A stretch of DNA of 64,000 bases from an uncultured Oscillospiraceae bacterium (GCA_934569225.1 CAKTKC010000012.1:1-64000); one strand, 5' to 3'; counted from the stretch's first letter, positions 52,797 through 62,597 are shown. Notes: generated by a model not told the origin, from the sequence alone. Numbers and translations are program-made.

Positions 52797-53990
52797 CTAC
52801 ATGGCTTGTGTTTCCTGACGGTTGAGCCACGCCAGCGCGTCCCGGGACTCCGGCGAAACCTCGTTCCCCTGCTCCTTCAGATGTTCCAGCGTCATTTCCA
52901 GCCCCAGCTTCAGCGCCGCGGTCAGGTCGGAAAACGCCAGTTCCCGAAGCTGTTCCACGCCAGGAAAGCTTCGGTTCGGCTCCATATAGTCTGCCACATA
53001 AATGATGGTTTCCAGCAGATTCATGTCCGCTTTTCCCGTGGTGTGGCTGCGGATGGCGGAGACCACCGCTTCATTTTCCCCGAAAATCCGCTCCGCCACC
53101 ATGGAACCGGTGAGGGCGTGAAGGGTTCTGGGGTATTTTCTGGAAAATTCGCCTAATATTTTACCATATTCGGCACAGACTGTCAACTGCAGCGGCCCGT
53201 CCAGCGCCTTGGTAATATCGTGGAGAATGCCCGCCCGGGCAGCGTCGGTCACGTCCGCGCCCCAGCGTTTGGCCAGCGCCACCGCCGTATCCCGGCAGCC
53301 CAAAACATGCGCCACCCGGTTGGGGTTCAGCAGCCGAACGACCACCTGCTCCAGCTCCGCCATGGGGAGGTTTTTCCATTGGGCATTTACCTCATACAGC
53401 CCATGTTCCCGAATGTACGCCGCCACGCCGGTGGACAGAAACGGCCCCGCGCAATGGAACGCCAGCATCCGCCGCAGCTGGGTGGAGGAAATATCGACGA
53501 TGTCGTTTTCCACCAGTCGAATTTTTGCCCCGCGCTGTTCCAGCTTCGCCTTATTCTCGGCAACGGCGGTCTTCTCGCCCTTGCTGCCCCGGTAGAAAAC
53601 GCCCAGCTCTGCATTTTTCAGGATGTCGTCAGGCTGCTTCCACTGATCGAAGCACAGGAACATATCGCTGCCCATGAGCAGAATCAGCTCCGCGTCAGGA
53701 CAGCGCTCCTTCAGCTCCGATACGGTCTGGAAGGTGTAGCTGACGCCGCCCCGGTTCAGCTCGATGTCCGAAACCTCGGCCTTCGGGCAGTCCGCCGCGG
53801 CAATGCGCAGCATTTCAAGGCGCTGCCTTGGGGTGGGCGAATCCTCGGGGAGCGCCTTGTGGGGCGCAATACTCGTGGGGACGATCACGAGCTTGTCGAG
53901 GTTCAGCGCCGCGACCGCCTGCTTCGCCGCCTGAATATGGCCGACGTGGGGGGGATTAAAGGTTCCGCCGTAAATGCCGATTCGTTCCAT
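52797..53990 (-). CDS. NadD-YqeK fusion: NaMN adenylyltransferase with HD-domain Ap4A hydrolase
   Basis: A single chain of 397 residues. Residues 1-200 are NadD: GGTFNPPHVGHI (nucleotidyltransferase HxGH), MGSDMFLCFDQW and ISSTQLRRML. Residues ~205-397 are YqeK: HVLGCRDTAVALAKRWG, GILHDITK (HD pair) and IRSHTTGKADM, a diadenosine tetraphosphatase fold. The two are neighbours in Bacillus, but fused here and in various Clostridia. Start ATG 53990 with AGGAG eight bases upstream, rather than GTG two codons before. Confidence 0.93.
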   Translation of the reverse strand: MERIGIYGGTFNPPHVGHIQAAKQAVAALNLDKLVIVPTSIAPHKALPEDSPTPRQRLEMLRIAAADCPKAEVSDIELNRGGVSYTFQTVSELKERCPDAELILLMGSDMFLCFDQWKQPDDILKNAELGVFYRGSKGEKTAVAENKAKLEQRGAKIRLVENDIVDISSTQLRRMLAFHCAGPFLSTGVAAYIREHGLYEVNAQWKNLPMAELEQVVVRLLNPNRVAHVLGCRDTAVALAKRWGADVTDAARAGILHDITKALDGPLQLTVCAEYGKILGEFSRKYPRTLHALTGSMVAERIFGENEAVVSAIRSHTTGKADMNLLETIIYVADYMEPNRSFPGVEQLRELAFSDLTAALKLGLEMTLEHLKEQGNEVSPESRDALAWLNRQETQAM

Positions 53991-54073
53991 TTTCACCGCT
54001 CCTGTACCTGTTTATCCCGCAAAATGTGGAAGGAAAATTCCGCTGTTGCTGTTCTTTTGTGGCACCGTTCGGG

Positions 54074-54544
54074 TTATTTCTGCTTTCTTTGCTGCCGTTC
54101 CCTGCCTTGCTCAATGGACTTTTCGATGGCCTGTTCCCGGAAATACTGGTTGCGCTGCTCCCGCGCCTGACGGGCTGCCTGACGGCGGGCGCGGACGCCC
54201 TTGCCCACCGGGTCCGCCTTGGACTTGGGTGTTTCTTTATGTTTGGCGCGGCCGGTCTGGTTGCGCTCGGCCTGACATTTTTCGCTGAACCGCCAGATGA
54301 CGAACTTGGAACCGACGCAGGAAATGCCGTCGGCGCCGGTGGCCTCACAGATGGCGTCGGACACCTCTCTTGCGCTCATCAGGGCGGTTTCCAGCACCTT
54401 GCCCTTCACCAGCTCCCGTGCGGTGAGGAGCTTGTCCGCTTCCGCGACCACCGCCTCCGTCACGCCGTCCTTGCCCACCATCAGAGTGGTTTCCAGACTG
54501 TTCGCCTGCGCCCGGAACTCGGCGCGCTGTTTACTTGTCAGCAT
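54074..54544 (-). CDS. YhbY-type RNA-binding protein (CRM domain) with basic tail
   Basis: 156 residues. The first ~97 are the CRM/YhbY domain: MLTSKQRAEFRAQANSLETT, VGKDGVTEAVVAEAD, ARELVKGKVLET, VGSKFVIWR. YhbY binds pre-50S particles. The remaining ~55 residues are a strongly basic, glutamine-rich tail (RARRQAARQAREQRNQYF, QGRERQQRKQK), absent from the usual ~100-residue protein. It overlaps the end of the nucleotide pyrophosphatase gene by 14 bases. AAGGAGG precedes the ATG. Confidence 0.88.
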   Translation of the reverse strand: MLTSKQRAEFRAQANSLETTLMVGKDGVTEAVVAEADKLLTARELVKGKVLETALMSAREVSDAICEATGADGISCVGSKFVIWRFSEKCQAERNQTGRAKHKETPKSKADPVGKGVRARRQAARQAREQRNQYFREQAIEKSIEQGRERQQRKQK

Positions 54545-55136
54545 AGCCTTCCTCCTTGAGTTTGTCGTAAAATGCCCGCAAAGCAACCGCCCGGTGGGAC
54601 ACCTGATTCTTTTCCTCAGGCGTCACCTCCGCCAGTGTCTTGCCGAAGGGCGGATAGTAGAAAATGGGGTCATAGCCGAAGCCGCCCGTCCCGGCGGGGG
54701 CGCGCAGCAGCTCGCCATGCACCTCGCCCCGGGCCTGAATCACCTTACCCTCGGGGGTGACCATGGTGATGACGCAGACAAACTGCGCCTGACGCTGGCC
54801 GTCGGGGACATTTTCCGTATTTTTCAGCAGCAGCTGCAACCTGCCCCAGTCGTCCAGGGTGTCGTCGAAGCCGTACCGGGCGGAGTAAATGCCGGGTTCC
54901 CCGTTCAGGGCGTCCACGGCAATGCCGGAGTCGTCCGCCAGCGCCGGAAGCCCGGTGGCCTGCATCACGGCATTGGCCTTCAGAAAGGAATTTTCCTCAA
55001 AGGTTGTCCCCGTTTCCTCCACGTCAATGTCCACGCCCAGGTCGGACTCCATCACCAGCTCCATGTCGAATTTCTCGGTGATTTTCCGGATTTCTTCCCA
55101 TTTATGTTTATTTTTGCTTGCCAAAACTACTTTCAT
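54531..55136 (-). CDS. rdgB: XTP/dITP pyrophosphatase (RdgB/HAM1)
   Basis: House-cleaning nucleotide pyrophosphatase of 201 residues that removes ITP, dITP and XTP. Motifs: ASKNKHKWEEI at the start, TTFEENSFLKA, LADDSGIAVDALNG, GEPGIYSARY, GTGGFGYDPIF and SHRAVALR. The gene lies 9 bases after ftsY. Confidence 0.96.
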   Translation of the reverse strand: MKVVLASKNKHKWEEIRKITEKFDMELVMESDLGVDIDVEETGTTFEENSFLKANAVMQATGLPALADDSGIAVDALNGEPGIYSARYGFDDTLDDWGRLQLLLKNTENVPDGQRQAQFVCVITMVTPEGKVIQARGEVHGELLRAPAGTGGFGYDPIFYYPPFGKTLAEVTPEEKNQVSHRAVALRAFYDKLKEEGYADK

Positions 55137-55145
55137 GGTGTTTCC

Positions 55146-56051
55146 TCAGATCAATGCTTCCACGAATTCCTTCGCGCTGAAGGGCATCAGGTCGTCCGCC
55201 TGCTCGCCCACGCCCACAAACTTCACGGGGATTTGCAGTGCGTCCGCCACGGCGATGACAATGCCGCCCTTGGCGGTGCCGTCCAGCTTGGTCAGGGCAA
55301 TGGCCGTGACCCCCGCGATCTCCTTGAACTGCTTGGCCTGAATCAGGCCGTTCTGGCCGGTGGTACCGTCCAGAACCAGCAGAACCTCCTTGGCGGCGTC
55401 GGGCAGCTCCCGCGCCACAATGCGGCTGATCTTGTTCAGCTCGTTCATCAGGTTCGTCTTGTTGTGCAGCCGTCCGGCGGTGTCGATGAGGATGACGTCC
55501 ACGTCCCTGGCCTTGGCGGACTGAATGCCGTCAAACACCACGGAGGCCGGGTCTGCCCCCTCATGCTGGCGGACGATGGATGCGCCGCTTCTGCCCGCCC
55601 ATATCTCCAGCTGGTCGGCGGCAGCCGCCCGGAAGGTATCTCCCGCCACCAGCATGACCTTCTTTCCCTGAGAGGTCAATTGCTTCGCGATCTTGCCGAT
55701 GGTGGTGGTCTTGCCCACGCCGTTGACGCCGATGACCAGAATCACACTGGGATGGGTGGACAGATTCAGCTCCGTGTCCCCCACGGAAAGCATGTCCACC
55801 AGAATTTCCTTTAGTGCTTCCCGCGCTTCCTCCGTGGTTTTCAGGTGCTGCTCCCGGACAGCCTTGCGCAGCCGCTCCACAGCCTTGACGGAGGTATCCA
55901 CGCCCAGATCGGCCAGAATCAGGCTCTCCTCCAGTTCGTCGTAAAATTCGTCGTCAATTTCGGAAAAACCGGAGAACACGCTGCCCAGCGTGCCGCTGAG
56001 CGCCTCCCGGGTCTTGGTCAGTCCGGCCTTGATCTTGTCAAAAAAGCCCAT
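55146..56051 (-). CDS. ftsY: Signal recognition particle receptor FtsY
   Basis: An SRP GTPase of 301 residues. N domain with EFYDELEESLILADLGV, G domain with GVNGVGKTTTIGK (G1), DTFRAAAADQLEIW, DTAGR (G3) and TKLDGTAKGG (G4). The acidic N-terminal A domain of enterobacteria is missing, as is usual in Gram-positives. It lies 13 bases after smc, the common arrangement in Bacillota. Confidence 0.97.
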   Translation of the reverse strand: MGFFDKIKAGLTKTREALSGTLGSVFSGFSEIDDEFYDELEESLILADLGVDTSVKAVERLRKAVREQHLKTTEEAREALKEILVDMLSVGDTELNLSTHPSVILVIGVNGVGKTTTIGKIAKQLTSQGKKVMLVAGDTFRAAAADQLEIWAGRSGASIVRQHEGADPASVVFDGIQSAKARDVDVILIDTAGRLHNKTNLMNELNKISRIVARELPDAAKEVLLVLDGTTGQNGLIQAKQFKEIAGVTAIALTKLDGTAKGGIVIAVADALQIPVKFVGVGEQADDLMPFSAKEFVEALI

Positions 56052-56064
56052 AAAAATCTCCTTT

Positions 56065-59000
56065 TTATTCCACGATTCCCAAATATTCTTCCATCTGGTT
56101 TAAGTCCAGCCGCAGCAGCTTGCTCACGCCCTGCTCCTGCATGGTCACGCCATAAAGCACGTCGGAGGCTTCCATGGTACCCCGGCGGTGGGTAATGACA
56201 ATAAACTGGGTCTTCTTCGCCAGATTGTGAAGATAGCTGGCAAACCGCTCTACGTTCCGGTCGTCCAGTGCCGCGTCGATCTCGTCCAGCAGACAGAAGG
56301 GCGTCGGCCGCACCTTCAGAATGGCGAAGTACAGCGCCGTAGCCACGAAGGCTTTCTCGCCGCCGGAGAGCAGCGTGATGGTCTTGACCTGCTTTCCGGG
56401 AGGCTGGACGCGGATCTCAATGCCGCAGGTCAGGGGATTTTCCGGGTCTTCCAGAACCAGCTGTCCCTTGCCGCCGCCAAACATTTCTTCAAAAGTCTGC
56501 CCAAAATAGTGGTCGATTTTCCCGAATTCCGAAACAAAAATGGTGGTCATCTCTTTGGTGATGTCCCGGATGACGCTTTCCAGCTCCCGCTTGGAGGTCA
56601 GCACGTCGTCCCGCTGCCCGGCGAGATAGGTGTAGCGCTCGTTGACCCGGGCGTATTCCTCGATGGCGCCCAGATTGGGCGTACCCAGCGCGGCAATTTT
56701 CCGTTTCAGCTCTGCCGCACGACGGTTTCCGGCGGTGACGTTTTCGATCTCTCCCCGATGCTCCGGGGCGGTGCCGGGGGTCAGGCCGTAGGAATCCCAC
56801 AGCTTGTCCACGATCTGCTTTTCCTCCATGGAGGAAGTGACCTTCTTCTGTTCCAGCAGTGCGCAGGCGCGCTCCATGTTGAGGATGTCCTTGTTCTTTT
56901 CCTGTGCGTCCCGCTCGGCGCGGGTCTTGGAGGCTTCCGCTTCCGCCCGGTCTTCCAGCGTCTTTTGCATCAGGGCGTTCATCCGGTCGGACTCCCCGTC
57001 GTTTTCCTCCTGCTTGATTTTCAGCTGGGCGATCTCTCCTTCCAGACGGACGATGTCCTCCCGGATGGCGTCCGCCAGCGCTTCCTTCTTCTCCCGGTCG
57101 CCCTCCATGGCTGCCCGGAGATTCTGCAAGTCCGCAATGTGGGTCAGCGCCGTATCCCGCTCGGCTTCCAGCGCCGCTTCCGCGGTTTTCAGCTCCGTCA
57201 TCTGTCCGGTGATGGCGGCGTTCGCTTCCGCCGCTTCCGTCTGGCTGCCCTCCAGCTGCGCCAGCGTCTGCCGGATCTCGGCAAGCTGCTGGGTGTACAC
57301 CTGAATTTTCGCCTGCTGGGCGGCATAGCGCTCCCGGTCGCAGGTTGCCCGCGCGTTTAACGCGTCCCGCTCCCGCCGGGCGGAGGTCTCCGCCTCCACG
57401 ATGGCGTTCAGCAATATCTCAAACTGCTTCTCCTGCCCTTGCAGGCGCAGCACCTGATCCTCCGCCCCGCGAAGCTGATCCTGCGCCGCCTTCATCTGGA
57501 ATTCCACCTGATCGCACTGCCGCTGGGCTTCCTGCAGATCCGCCTGGGCAACCAGCAGCTCCTGTTCCAGCTTCTTTTCCTGAACCGTCAGCTTTTCCAG
57601 CTCGTTGGCGCGGGACAGAATGCCCGCTTCCTTATTCACGGAGCCGCCGGTCATGGAGCCGCCGGGGTTCATGACCTGACCGTCCAATGTGACGATCTTG
57701 AACCGCCCCCGGTACTTCTGGGACATGGCGATGGCCGCGTCCATATCGGACACGATGACCGTCCTGCCCAGCAGATTTTCCACAATGCCCCGGTACTTTT
57801 CATCACTCGCAGTCAGTTCAGACGCAATGCCCACAAACCCCCGGCAATTTTCCAGCCCGGTCTCCTGTAAGCTCCTGCCCTGAATGTTGGACATGGGCAG
57901 GAAGGTCGCCCGACCGCCGCCGGTGCGTTTCAGGTAGCCGATGGCCGCCTTGCCGTCCTGCTCCGTCCCAACCACGATCTGCTGCATGGCCGCGCCCAGC
58001 GCGATCTCAATGGCAACCGTGTAGCTGTCCTCGGTGCGGATCAGACGGGAAACGGGGCCGTGAATGTTACGCAGTGCGCCCCGCTGGGCTTCCTGCATCA
58101 CCATGCGGACGGCCTTGTTATAGCTTTCAAAATCCCGCTCCATTGCCCGGAACACTCTGGCCTTGGCCGTCACGGAATCCCGCCGGGAGGTCATATCCCG
58201 GATTTTTTCCTGCAATTCGTCCCGGCGTTTGACCCGGGTATTCTGCCGGAGGGTGTAGCCCGCGATGGTGTTGTTGGCCGCGGTCACTTCCTCCTGCGCT
58301 TTTTTCAGTTCCCTGCGGCAGCCATCCAGATTGGTCTGGGCTTCCTGCTGTCTGGCCGCACCGGCGGACAGGTCGGTATTCAGCTGCTCCAACCGCTCCC
58401 TGGTCTGCGCCATGCTTTCTTCCAGACCCCGCACGTCTGCCTGACGTCCCGCGACATCCGCCGCCAGAGAGGATTCCTTCCCCCGCAGCTCCAGAAACTG
58501 CTTGGTCAGTCCCTGGGCATTGGCCGTCATGGCAGTGAGCTTGTGCCGCAATTCGTCCAGCTCCCGGCGCTTTTCTGTGAGTGCCGCTTCGATTTCTTCA
58601 ATTCTGGCCTTCGTCTGGTCGATCTGGGACACGATGCCGCCGGAGCGGTCTTCCTGCCCTTTCAGTTCTTCTTCAATGCGGGAAATGTTGGCGTTGTTGT
58701 TCTCCACATTGCCCCGCAGCACGGCCATCTGTCCGTCCAGCTGCTGATGCGTGGCGGAGAGCATATTCACTTTCAGGCGAACGGTTTCCAGTTCGCCGTC
58801 CCGGGTGCGCAGGGCTTCGCCCAGCTGGTCTGCCTGACGGTACAGGGCGTCCAGATCGTCATGCGCCTGCTGCAGAACGAAGGACGCGGACGCATAGTCC
58901 TCCTCCGCCTTCTTGGCGGCGGCGGAAAGCCTGTCCAGCGTGTCCAGCCACACGGCCACTTCCACGCCCTTCAGCTCGTCCTTCAGTTCCAGATATTTTT

Positions 59001-59637
59001 TTGCCTTTTCCGACTGCTGCTTCAGCGGCTCCAGCTGCAATTCCAGCTCGGAGACCTTGTCGCCGATGCGCAGCAGATTGTCCTCGGTTGCGGCCAGCTT
59101 CCGCTCCGTCTCCTCCTTGCGGTGGCGGTATTTGGAGATGCCCGCGGCTTCCTCGAAGATCTCCCGGCGGTCGCCGCTTTTCAGAGAGAGGATTTCGTCG
59201 ATCCTGCCCTGACCGATATTGCTGTAGCCCTCCCGCCCAAGGCCGGTGTCCATGAACATCTCGTTGATGTCCCGCAGGCGGGCGGACTGCTTGTTGATGT
59301 AATATTCGCTGTCGCCGGAGCGGTAGTAGCGCCGGGTGACCATTACCTCGTCGGCGTCGTAAGCCAGCGCCCGGTCGGAGTTGTCCAGCGTCAGGGTCGC
59401 CTCGGCAAAGCCTACGGCGGTACGCTTCTGGGTGCCGCCGAAGATCACGTCTTCCATTTTGGCGCCCCGGAGAGTTTTGGAGCTTTGTTCGCCCATGACC
59501 CACAGAATGGCGTCGGAAATATTTGATTTTCCGGAGCCGTTGGGGCCGACGATGGCAGTAATGTCGTCGCCGAACCGGATCAGCGTCTTGTCCGGGAAGG
59601 ACTTAAAGCCTTGCAGTTCCAATGATTTCAGATACAC
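56065..59637 (-). CDS. smc: Chromosome segregation protein SMC
   Basis: The condensin ATPase, 1190 residues. The N-terminal head has GPNGSGKSN (Walker A near residue 33). Long coiled coils flank a hinge around residues 510-680 (GRATFLPMSN, FVGIAS, MNPGGSMTGGSVN). The C-terminal head has TLLSGGEKAFVATAL (signature), CLLDEIDAALDD (Walker B) and a TH(R)RGTMEASDVLYG D-loop region. First gene of an operon of at least seven genes down to leuS. The kleisin partners ScpA and ScpB are not in the window. Confidence 0.97.
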   Translation of the reverse strand: MYLKSLELQGFKSFPDKTLIRFGDDITAIVGPNGSGKSNISDAILWVMGEQSSKTLRGAKMEDVIFGGTQKRTAVGFAEATLTLDNSDRALAYDADEVMVTRRYYRSGDSEYYINKQSARLRDINEMFMDTGLGREGYSNIGQGRIDEILSLKSGDRREIFEEAAGISKYRHRKEETERKLAATEDNLLRIGDKVSELELQLEPLKQQSEKAKKYLELKDELKGVEVAVWLDTLDRLSAAAKKAEEDYASASFVLQQAHDDLDALYRQADQLGEALRTRDGELETVRLKVNMLSATHQQLDGQMAVLRGNVENNNANISRIEEELKGQEDRSGGIVSQIDQTKARIEEIEAALTEKRRELDELRHKLTAMTANAQGLTKQFLELRGKESSLAADVAGRQADVRGLEESMAQTRERLEQLNTDLSAGAARQQEAQTNLDGCRRELKKAQEEVTAANNTIAGYTLRQNTRVKRRDELQEKIRDMTSRRDSVTAKARVFRAMERDFESYNKAVRMVMQEAQRGALRNIHGPVSRLIRTEDSYTVAIEIALGAAMQQIVVGTEQDGKAAIGYLKRTGGGRATFLPMSNIQGRSLQETGLENCRGFVGIASELTASDEKYRGIVENLLGRTVIVSDMDAAIAMSQKYRGRFKIVTLDGQVMNPGGSMTGGSVNKEAGILSRANELEKLTVQEKKLEQELLVAQADLQEAQRQCDQVEFQMKAAQDQLRGAEDQVLRLQGQEKQFEILLNAIVEAETSARRERDALNARATCDRERYAAQQAKIQVYTQQLAEIRQTLAQLEGSQTEAAEANAAITGQMTELKTAEAALEAERDTALTHIADLQNLRAAMEGDREKKEALADAIREDIVRLEGEIAQLKIKQEENDGESDRMNALMQKTLEDRAEAEASKTRAERDAQEKNKDILNMERACALLEQKKVTSSMEEKQIVDKLWDSYGLTPGTAPEHRGEIENVTAGNRRAAELKRKIAALGTPNLGAIEEYARVNERYTYLAGQRDDVLTSKRELESVIRDITKEMTTIFVSEFGKIDHYFGQTFEEMFGGGKGQLVLEDPENPLTCGIEIRVQPPGKQVKTITLLSGGEKAFVATALYFAILKVRPTPFCLLDEIDAALDDRNVERFASYLHNLAKKTQFIVITHRRGTMEASDVLYGVTMQEQGVSKLLRLDLNQMEEYLGIVE

Positions 59638-59682
59638 AGCATAACCTCATGTAAAGAAAAGTAAAAAATAGCAATTCAGTTT

Positions 59683-59711
59683 ATTATATCTGACAAAGAG
59701 CGCAAATGCAA
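59683..59711 (-). promoter_or_regulatory. Promoter of the smc operon
   Basis: Minus strand TTGCAT (59706-59711), 17 bases, TATAAT (59683-59688), 46 bases before the smc start. Confidence 0.8.
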
Positions 59712-59762
59712 GAGTTTCTTTCGCTTCCCGGCGGTAATTCCCTGTTTTCCGTCTCAATAAGC

Positions 59763-59801
59763 AATGCCGGAGAGCAATTCTCAGTCTGCTCCCCGGCATT
59801 A
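59763..59801 (-). terminator. Terminator of the glycosyltransferase operon
   Basis: 14-bp stem with one mismatch: AATGCCGGAGAGCA pairs with TGCTCCCCGGCATT across ten bases, about 37 bases after the last glycosyltransferase stop codon. Little T-run is present. Confidence 0.6.
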
Positions 59802-59837
59802 TTGAAAAGTCATGTTATTCGTTTTCCAAGCCGGTTT

Positions 59838-60815
59838 TCACGCAAAATAATCATCCGCATTGACCTGTTTCCGATTTTTCTTTCCCTTTTCCAGCAGTTT
59901 TTCCGTGCTGGTAACATACATGAGAAACACCGCTTTCAGAAGATACCTCGGCGGGAACGTATTTCCCCTTTGCAGGAAATAGCGTCTTGCGTAATGTTTC
60001 AGCAGACGGATGCTCTCCTCCGTGTTGTCCGGGTAGTCCGCCAGATAGGAAAGGGCGTCCACAAAGCTGATGTCAAACTCCCGCCGCAGTTCCGGGAAGC
60101 GTTCCAGCACCTTTTCCCGGCGCTTCGCCATGAAATCGATCCGGTCTACGGCGATCTGCGCTCTGGCCGCCGGGGACTGCATCACACTGGACGCGCGCTG
60201 TCGGTAGTTATACACAACGCGCGGGTCGCAGACGACATTTGCGGCGTTCATGACGCCCTGATAGGTGAAGTATTCGTCGTCGATCTTGTGTCCCTCTTCA
60301 AAGAAAATTCCGTCGAAAAGCGCCCGTTTATACAGCTTGTTCCACAGAAGCCCGCAGGTCCAGTCCGTGGCGAAACGCGCCAGAAAGGCTTTCCCCTCCA
60401 TCACGCACCGGCTTTCGTCGGCGAGCCACTGCTCCGTGCGGGTGCGGAACCGGTTCTGAAACGCGCACCGGACGATATCCGCGCCGTTTTCTTTCAGAAG
60501 CGACATCATATAGGCGTATGCCCCCGGCTCCAGAAAATCGTCGCTGTCCGCAAAGCTCAGGTATTCCCCCGTGGCCGCCCGCAGTCCCGCGTTTTTCGCC
60601 GCCGCCGCGCCGCCGTTTTTCTGGTGAATGACCCGAATGCGGCTGTCCCGCCGGGCGTAGGCGTCGCAGATGGCACCGGAATCGTCGGCGGAGCCGTCGT
60701 CAATGAGGATGACCTCCAGCTTGTCGTAATCCTGAGACAGAATGCTGTCCAGACACTCCGGCAGATAGGCCGCCACGTTATACACCGGCACAATGACTGA
60801 AATCACGTCCTTCAT
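59838..60815 (-). CDS. Family 2 glycosyltransferase A
   Basis: 325 residues, GT-A fold: ISVIVPVYNVAAYLPECLDSI at the start, VILIDDGSADDSG, and the DxD in FADSDDF (about residue 93). The C-terminal half holds NKLYKRALF and EDEY-like (KIDDEYFTY) features typical of GT2 enzymes that add sugars to cell-surface polymers. The start overlaps the stop of the previous gene (ATGA). The donor and acceptor are unknown. Confidence 0.88.
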   Translation of the reverse strand: MKDVISVIVPVYNVAAYLPECLDSILSQDYDKLEVILIDDGSADDSGAICDAYARRDSRIRVIHQKNGGAAAAKNAGLRAATGEYLSFADSDDFLEPGAYAYMMSLLKENGADIVRCAFQNRFRTRTEQWLADESRCVMEGKAFLARFATDWTCGLLWNKLYKRALFDGIFFEEGHKIDDEYFTYQGVMNAANVVCDPRVVYNYRQRASSVMQSPAARAQIAVDRIDFMAKRREKVLERFPELRREFDISFVDALSYLADYPDNTEESIRLLKHYARRYFLQRGNTFPPRYLLKAVFLMYVTSTEKLLEKGKKNRKQVNADDYFA

Positions 60816-61804
60816 CCCTGACGCTCCCCTCTCCTGCCCAGCTTGCCGTACAGCCACCAGAACGGCTTCATAGGATAGGCTTCCTCATACACCCAGGAAA
60901 ACTCCCGGCAGAGCGGGAACAGATCAAATTCCTTCCCCTGCCTCAGTCCGTCCCGGAGCTTTTTCCGCAGGGTTTTCAGGAGCCGCCCCCTGCCCGGATT
61001 GTCCCATTGCTTTGCAAAGCCGATCTGTTCGTATGTACTGTAAATATACTGTCTGACCGCCTTTTTCAGCAGTCTCTGGTTGCCATTTTCCCGGGCGAAA
61101 GCGATCTGGTTTTCCGTCGCTTCCAGAATGTGCAGCTTTCTCGGCGTCCATTTGGACAGCATAATGCCCACGGGATTCTGATAGTAGGCGTACAAAGGCT
61201 CCCGCGTCACAGCCAGATTTCCCGCGCGGTACACAGCGAGATAGGTGGTAAACTCGTCCTCGTGCAGCTTTCCTACGGGATAGCGCAGGGTGTCAAACAG
61301 GCTCTTATGGTACAGTTTCGCGCAGGAAATTGCCGGGACATCCTTCCCGGCCTCGTCGGGGCAATAGTAGTCGTCCGCCGACAAAACGCGGTATTCCGGC
61401 GCACCCATTTCCGGGAAACCCCCGCCCCCGGTGCGGAAATAGCCGCAGGCGCTGAGCAGGCACCCCGTCTTCTGAACCATCGTGTACAGCCGCAGCAGGA
61501 AATCCGGATGCACCCAGTCGTCGCTGTCCACGAAGGCCAGCCACTGGCTGCCGCTGTTGGCCTGCGCCCAGTCAATGCCCGTATTGCGGGCGGCGGAAAG
61601 GCCGCCGTTTTTCTGGTGAATGACGTGAACTCGGCCATCCTTCCGGGCGTATTCCTCGCAGATATCGCCGCAGCTGTCCGGGCTGCCGTCGTCCACCAGC
61701 ACAAGGTCAAAATCCGCAAACGTCTGGGCAAGGATGCTGTCCACGCACCGGTGCAGGAACGCCTCCACCTTGTAGATCGGGACAATTACGCTGATTGCGG
61801 CCAT
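60812..61804 (-). CDS. Family 2 glycosyltransferase B
   Basis: 330 residues. Start MAAISVIVPIYKVEAFLHRC, then LVLVDDGSPDSCG, HQKNGGLSAARNTGID, the DxD in FVDSDDWVHP (about residue 93), and KLYHKSLF with KLHEDEFT later. Closely related in layout to the GT2 genes on both sides, so they probably arose by duplication. It lies 22 bases after the GT32-like gene. Confidence 0.88.
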   Translation of the reverse strand: MAAISVIVPIYKVEAFLHRCVDSILAQTFADFDLVLVDDGSPDSCGDICEEYARKDGRVHVIHQKNGGLSAARNTGIDWAQANSGSQWLAFVDSDDWVHPDFLLRLYTMVQKTGCLLSACGYFRTGGGGFPEMGAPEYRVLSADDYYCPDEAGKDVPAISCAKLYHKSLFDTLRYPVGKLHEDEFTTYLAVYRAGNLAVTREPLYAYYQNPVGIMLSKWTPRKLHILEATENQIAFARENGNQRLLKKAVRQYIYSTYEQIGFAKQWDNPGRGRLLKTLRKKLRDGLRQGKEFDLFPLCREFSWVYEEAYPMKPFWWLYGKLGRRGERQG

Positions 61805-61826
61805 AGACTTCTCCCCTTTGTATCGT

Positions 61827-62597
61827 TCAGCGCTTCAAAAAAAGCGCTTTCAGTCTGTTATAGGTCTTCTCTCCCAGCAGCTTCGTGAAGAACGCATACC
61901 GGGCGGCGGAGACCTTTTCGTAGTGCAGCCGCGCCCGCTCCGCTTCCAGCAATCTTCGCTCCTCCTCCGTCTTCCAGCTGCTGGCAAACCAGTGAATGGC
62001 AACGGTTTTCCTCGTTCTGTGCAGCTGCTCCGTGTCAAAATCCACCGGGCAGAACACGTCCTTGGGGTAGACCGCGAAGCCGTCCACCACCTGAAATTTT
62101 CCATTCGGCACCAGCCCATGCGCCTGACACAGGGACGTCAGGACGGAGACATTGGTGGTCACGTCGTGGGTACCGTCGGGTTTGACAAAGCTCGCGCTGT
62201 CGTAATGCTGCAAAAACTCCTGAAACAGCGGAAAGCCCGGGCAGCAGGCAAGCAGCCCCGTCTGCACGCTGGCGTCCGTTTCAAATCCGGCGAAGGCATC
62301 GTGGGCGAGGAAGGGCGTCAGGGGCTTCACCAGCTCCACGTCCGTGTCCATATAAATGCCGCCCATTTCCGTCATGGCCTTCAGGCGGACATAGTCCGTG
62401 ACAAACGCCCAGCGCCTGGCCGCGTAAGCCTGACGCACGTACTCCGGCGCGGCGGAAACGTCAAAATTCTCCTCGTTCCACTCGATGATCCGGTAGTCCG
62501 GGCAGAATTTCTTCCAGCTTCTGATGCACTTTTCCGCCAGCTTCGGCTTGGGATTTCCGCCAAACCAGCAGTAATGAATGATTTTTGGAACACTCAT
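61827..62597 (-). CDS. GT32-like glycosyltransferase (DXD sugar-binding)
   Basis: 256 residues. Start PKIIHYCWFGGNPKP, then SWKKFCPDYRIIEWNEENFD, FVTDYVRLKAM, and the DxD in GGIYMDTDVELVKPL (about residue 82). This is the capsular polysaccharide/Och1-type GT32 family. A late motif IHWFASSW is also typical. Its ATG overlaps the stop of the GT2 gene upstream. Donor is often galactose or mannose in related enzymes, but this is not shown here. Confidence 0.9.
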   Translation of the reverse strand: MSVPKIIHYCWFGGNPKPKLAEKCIRSWKKFCPDYRIIEWNEENFDVSAAPEYVRQAYAARRWAFVTDYVRLKAMTEMGGIYMDTDVELVKPLTPFLAHDAFAGFETDASVQTGLLACCPGFPLFQEFLQHYDSASFVKPDGTHDVTTNVSVLTSLCQAHGLVPNGKFQVVDGFAVYPKDVFCPVDFDTEQLHRTRKTVAIHWFASSWKTEEERRLLEAERARLHYEKVSAARYAFFTKLLGEKTYNRLKALFLKR

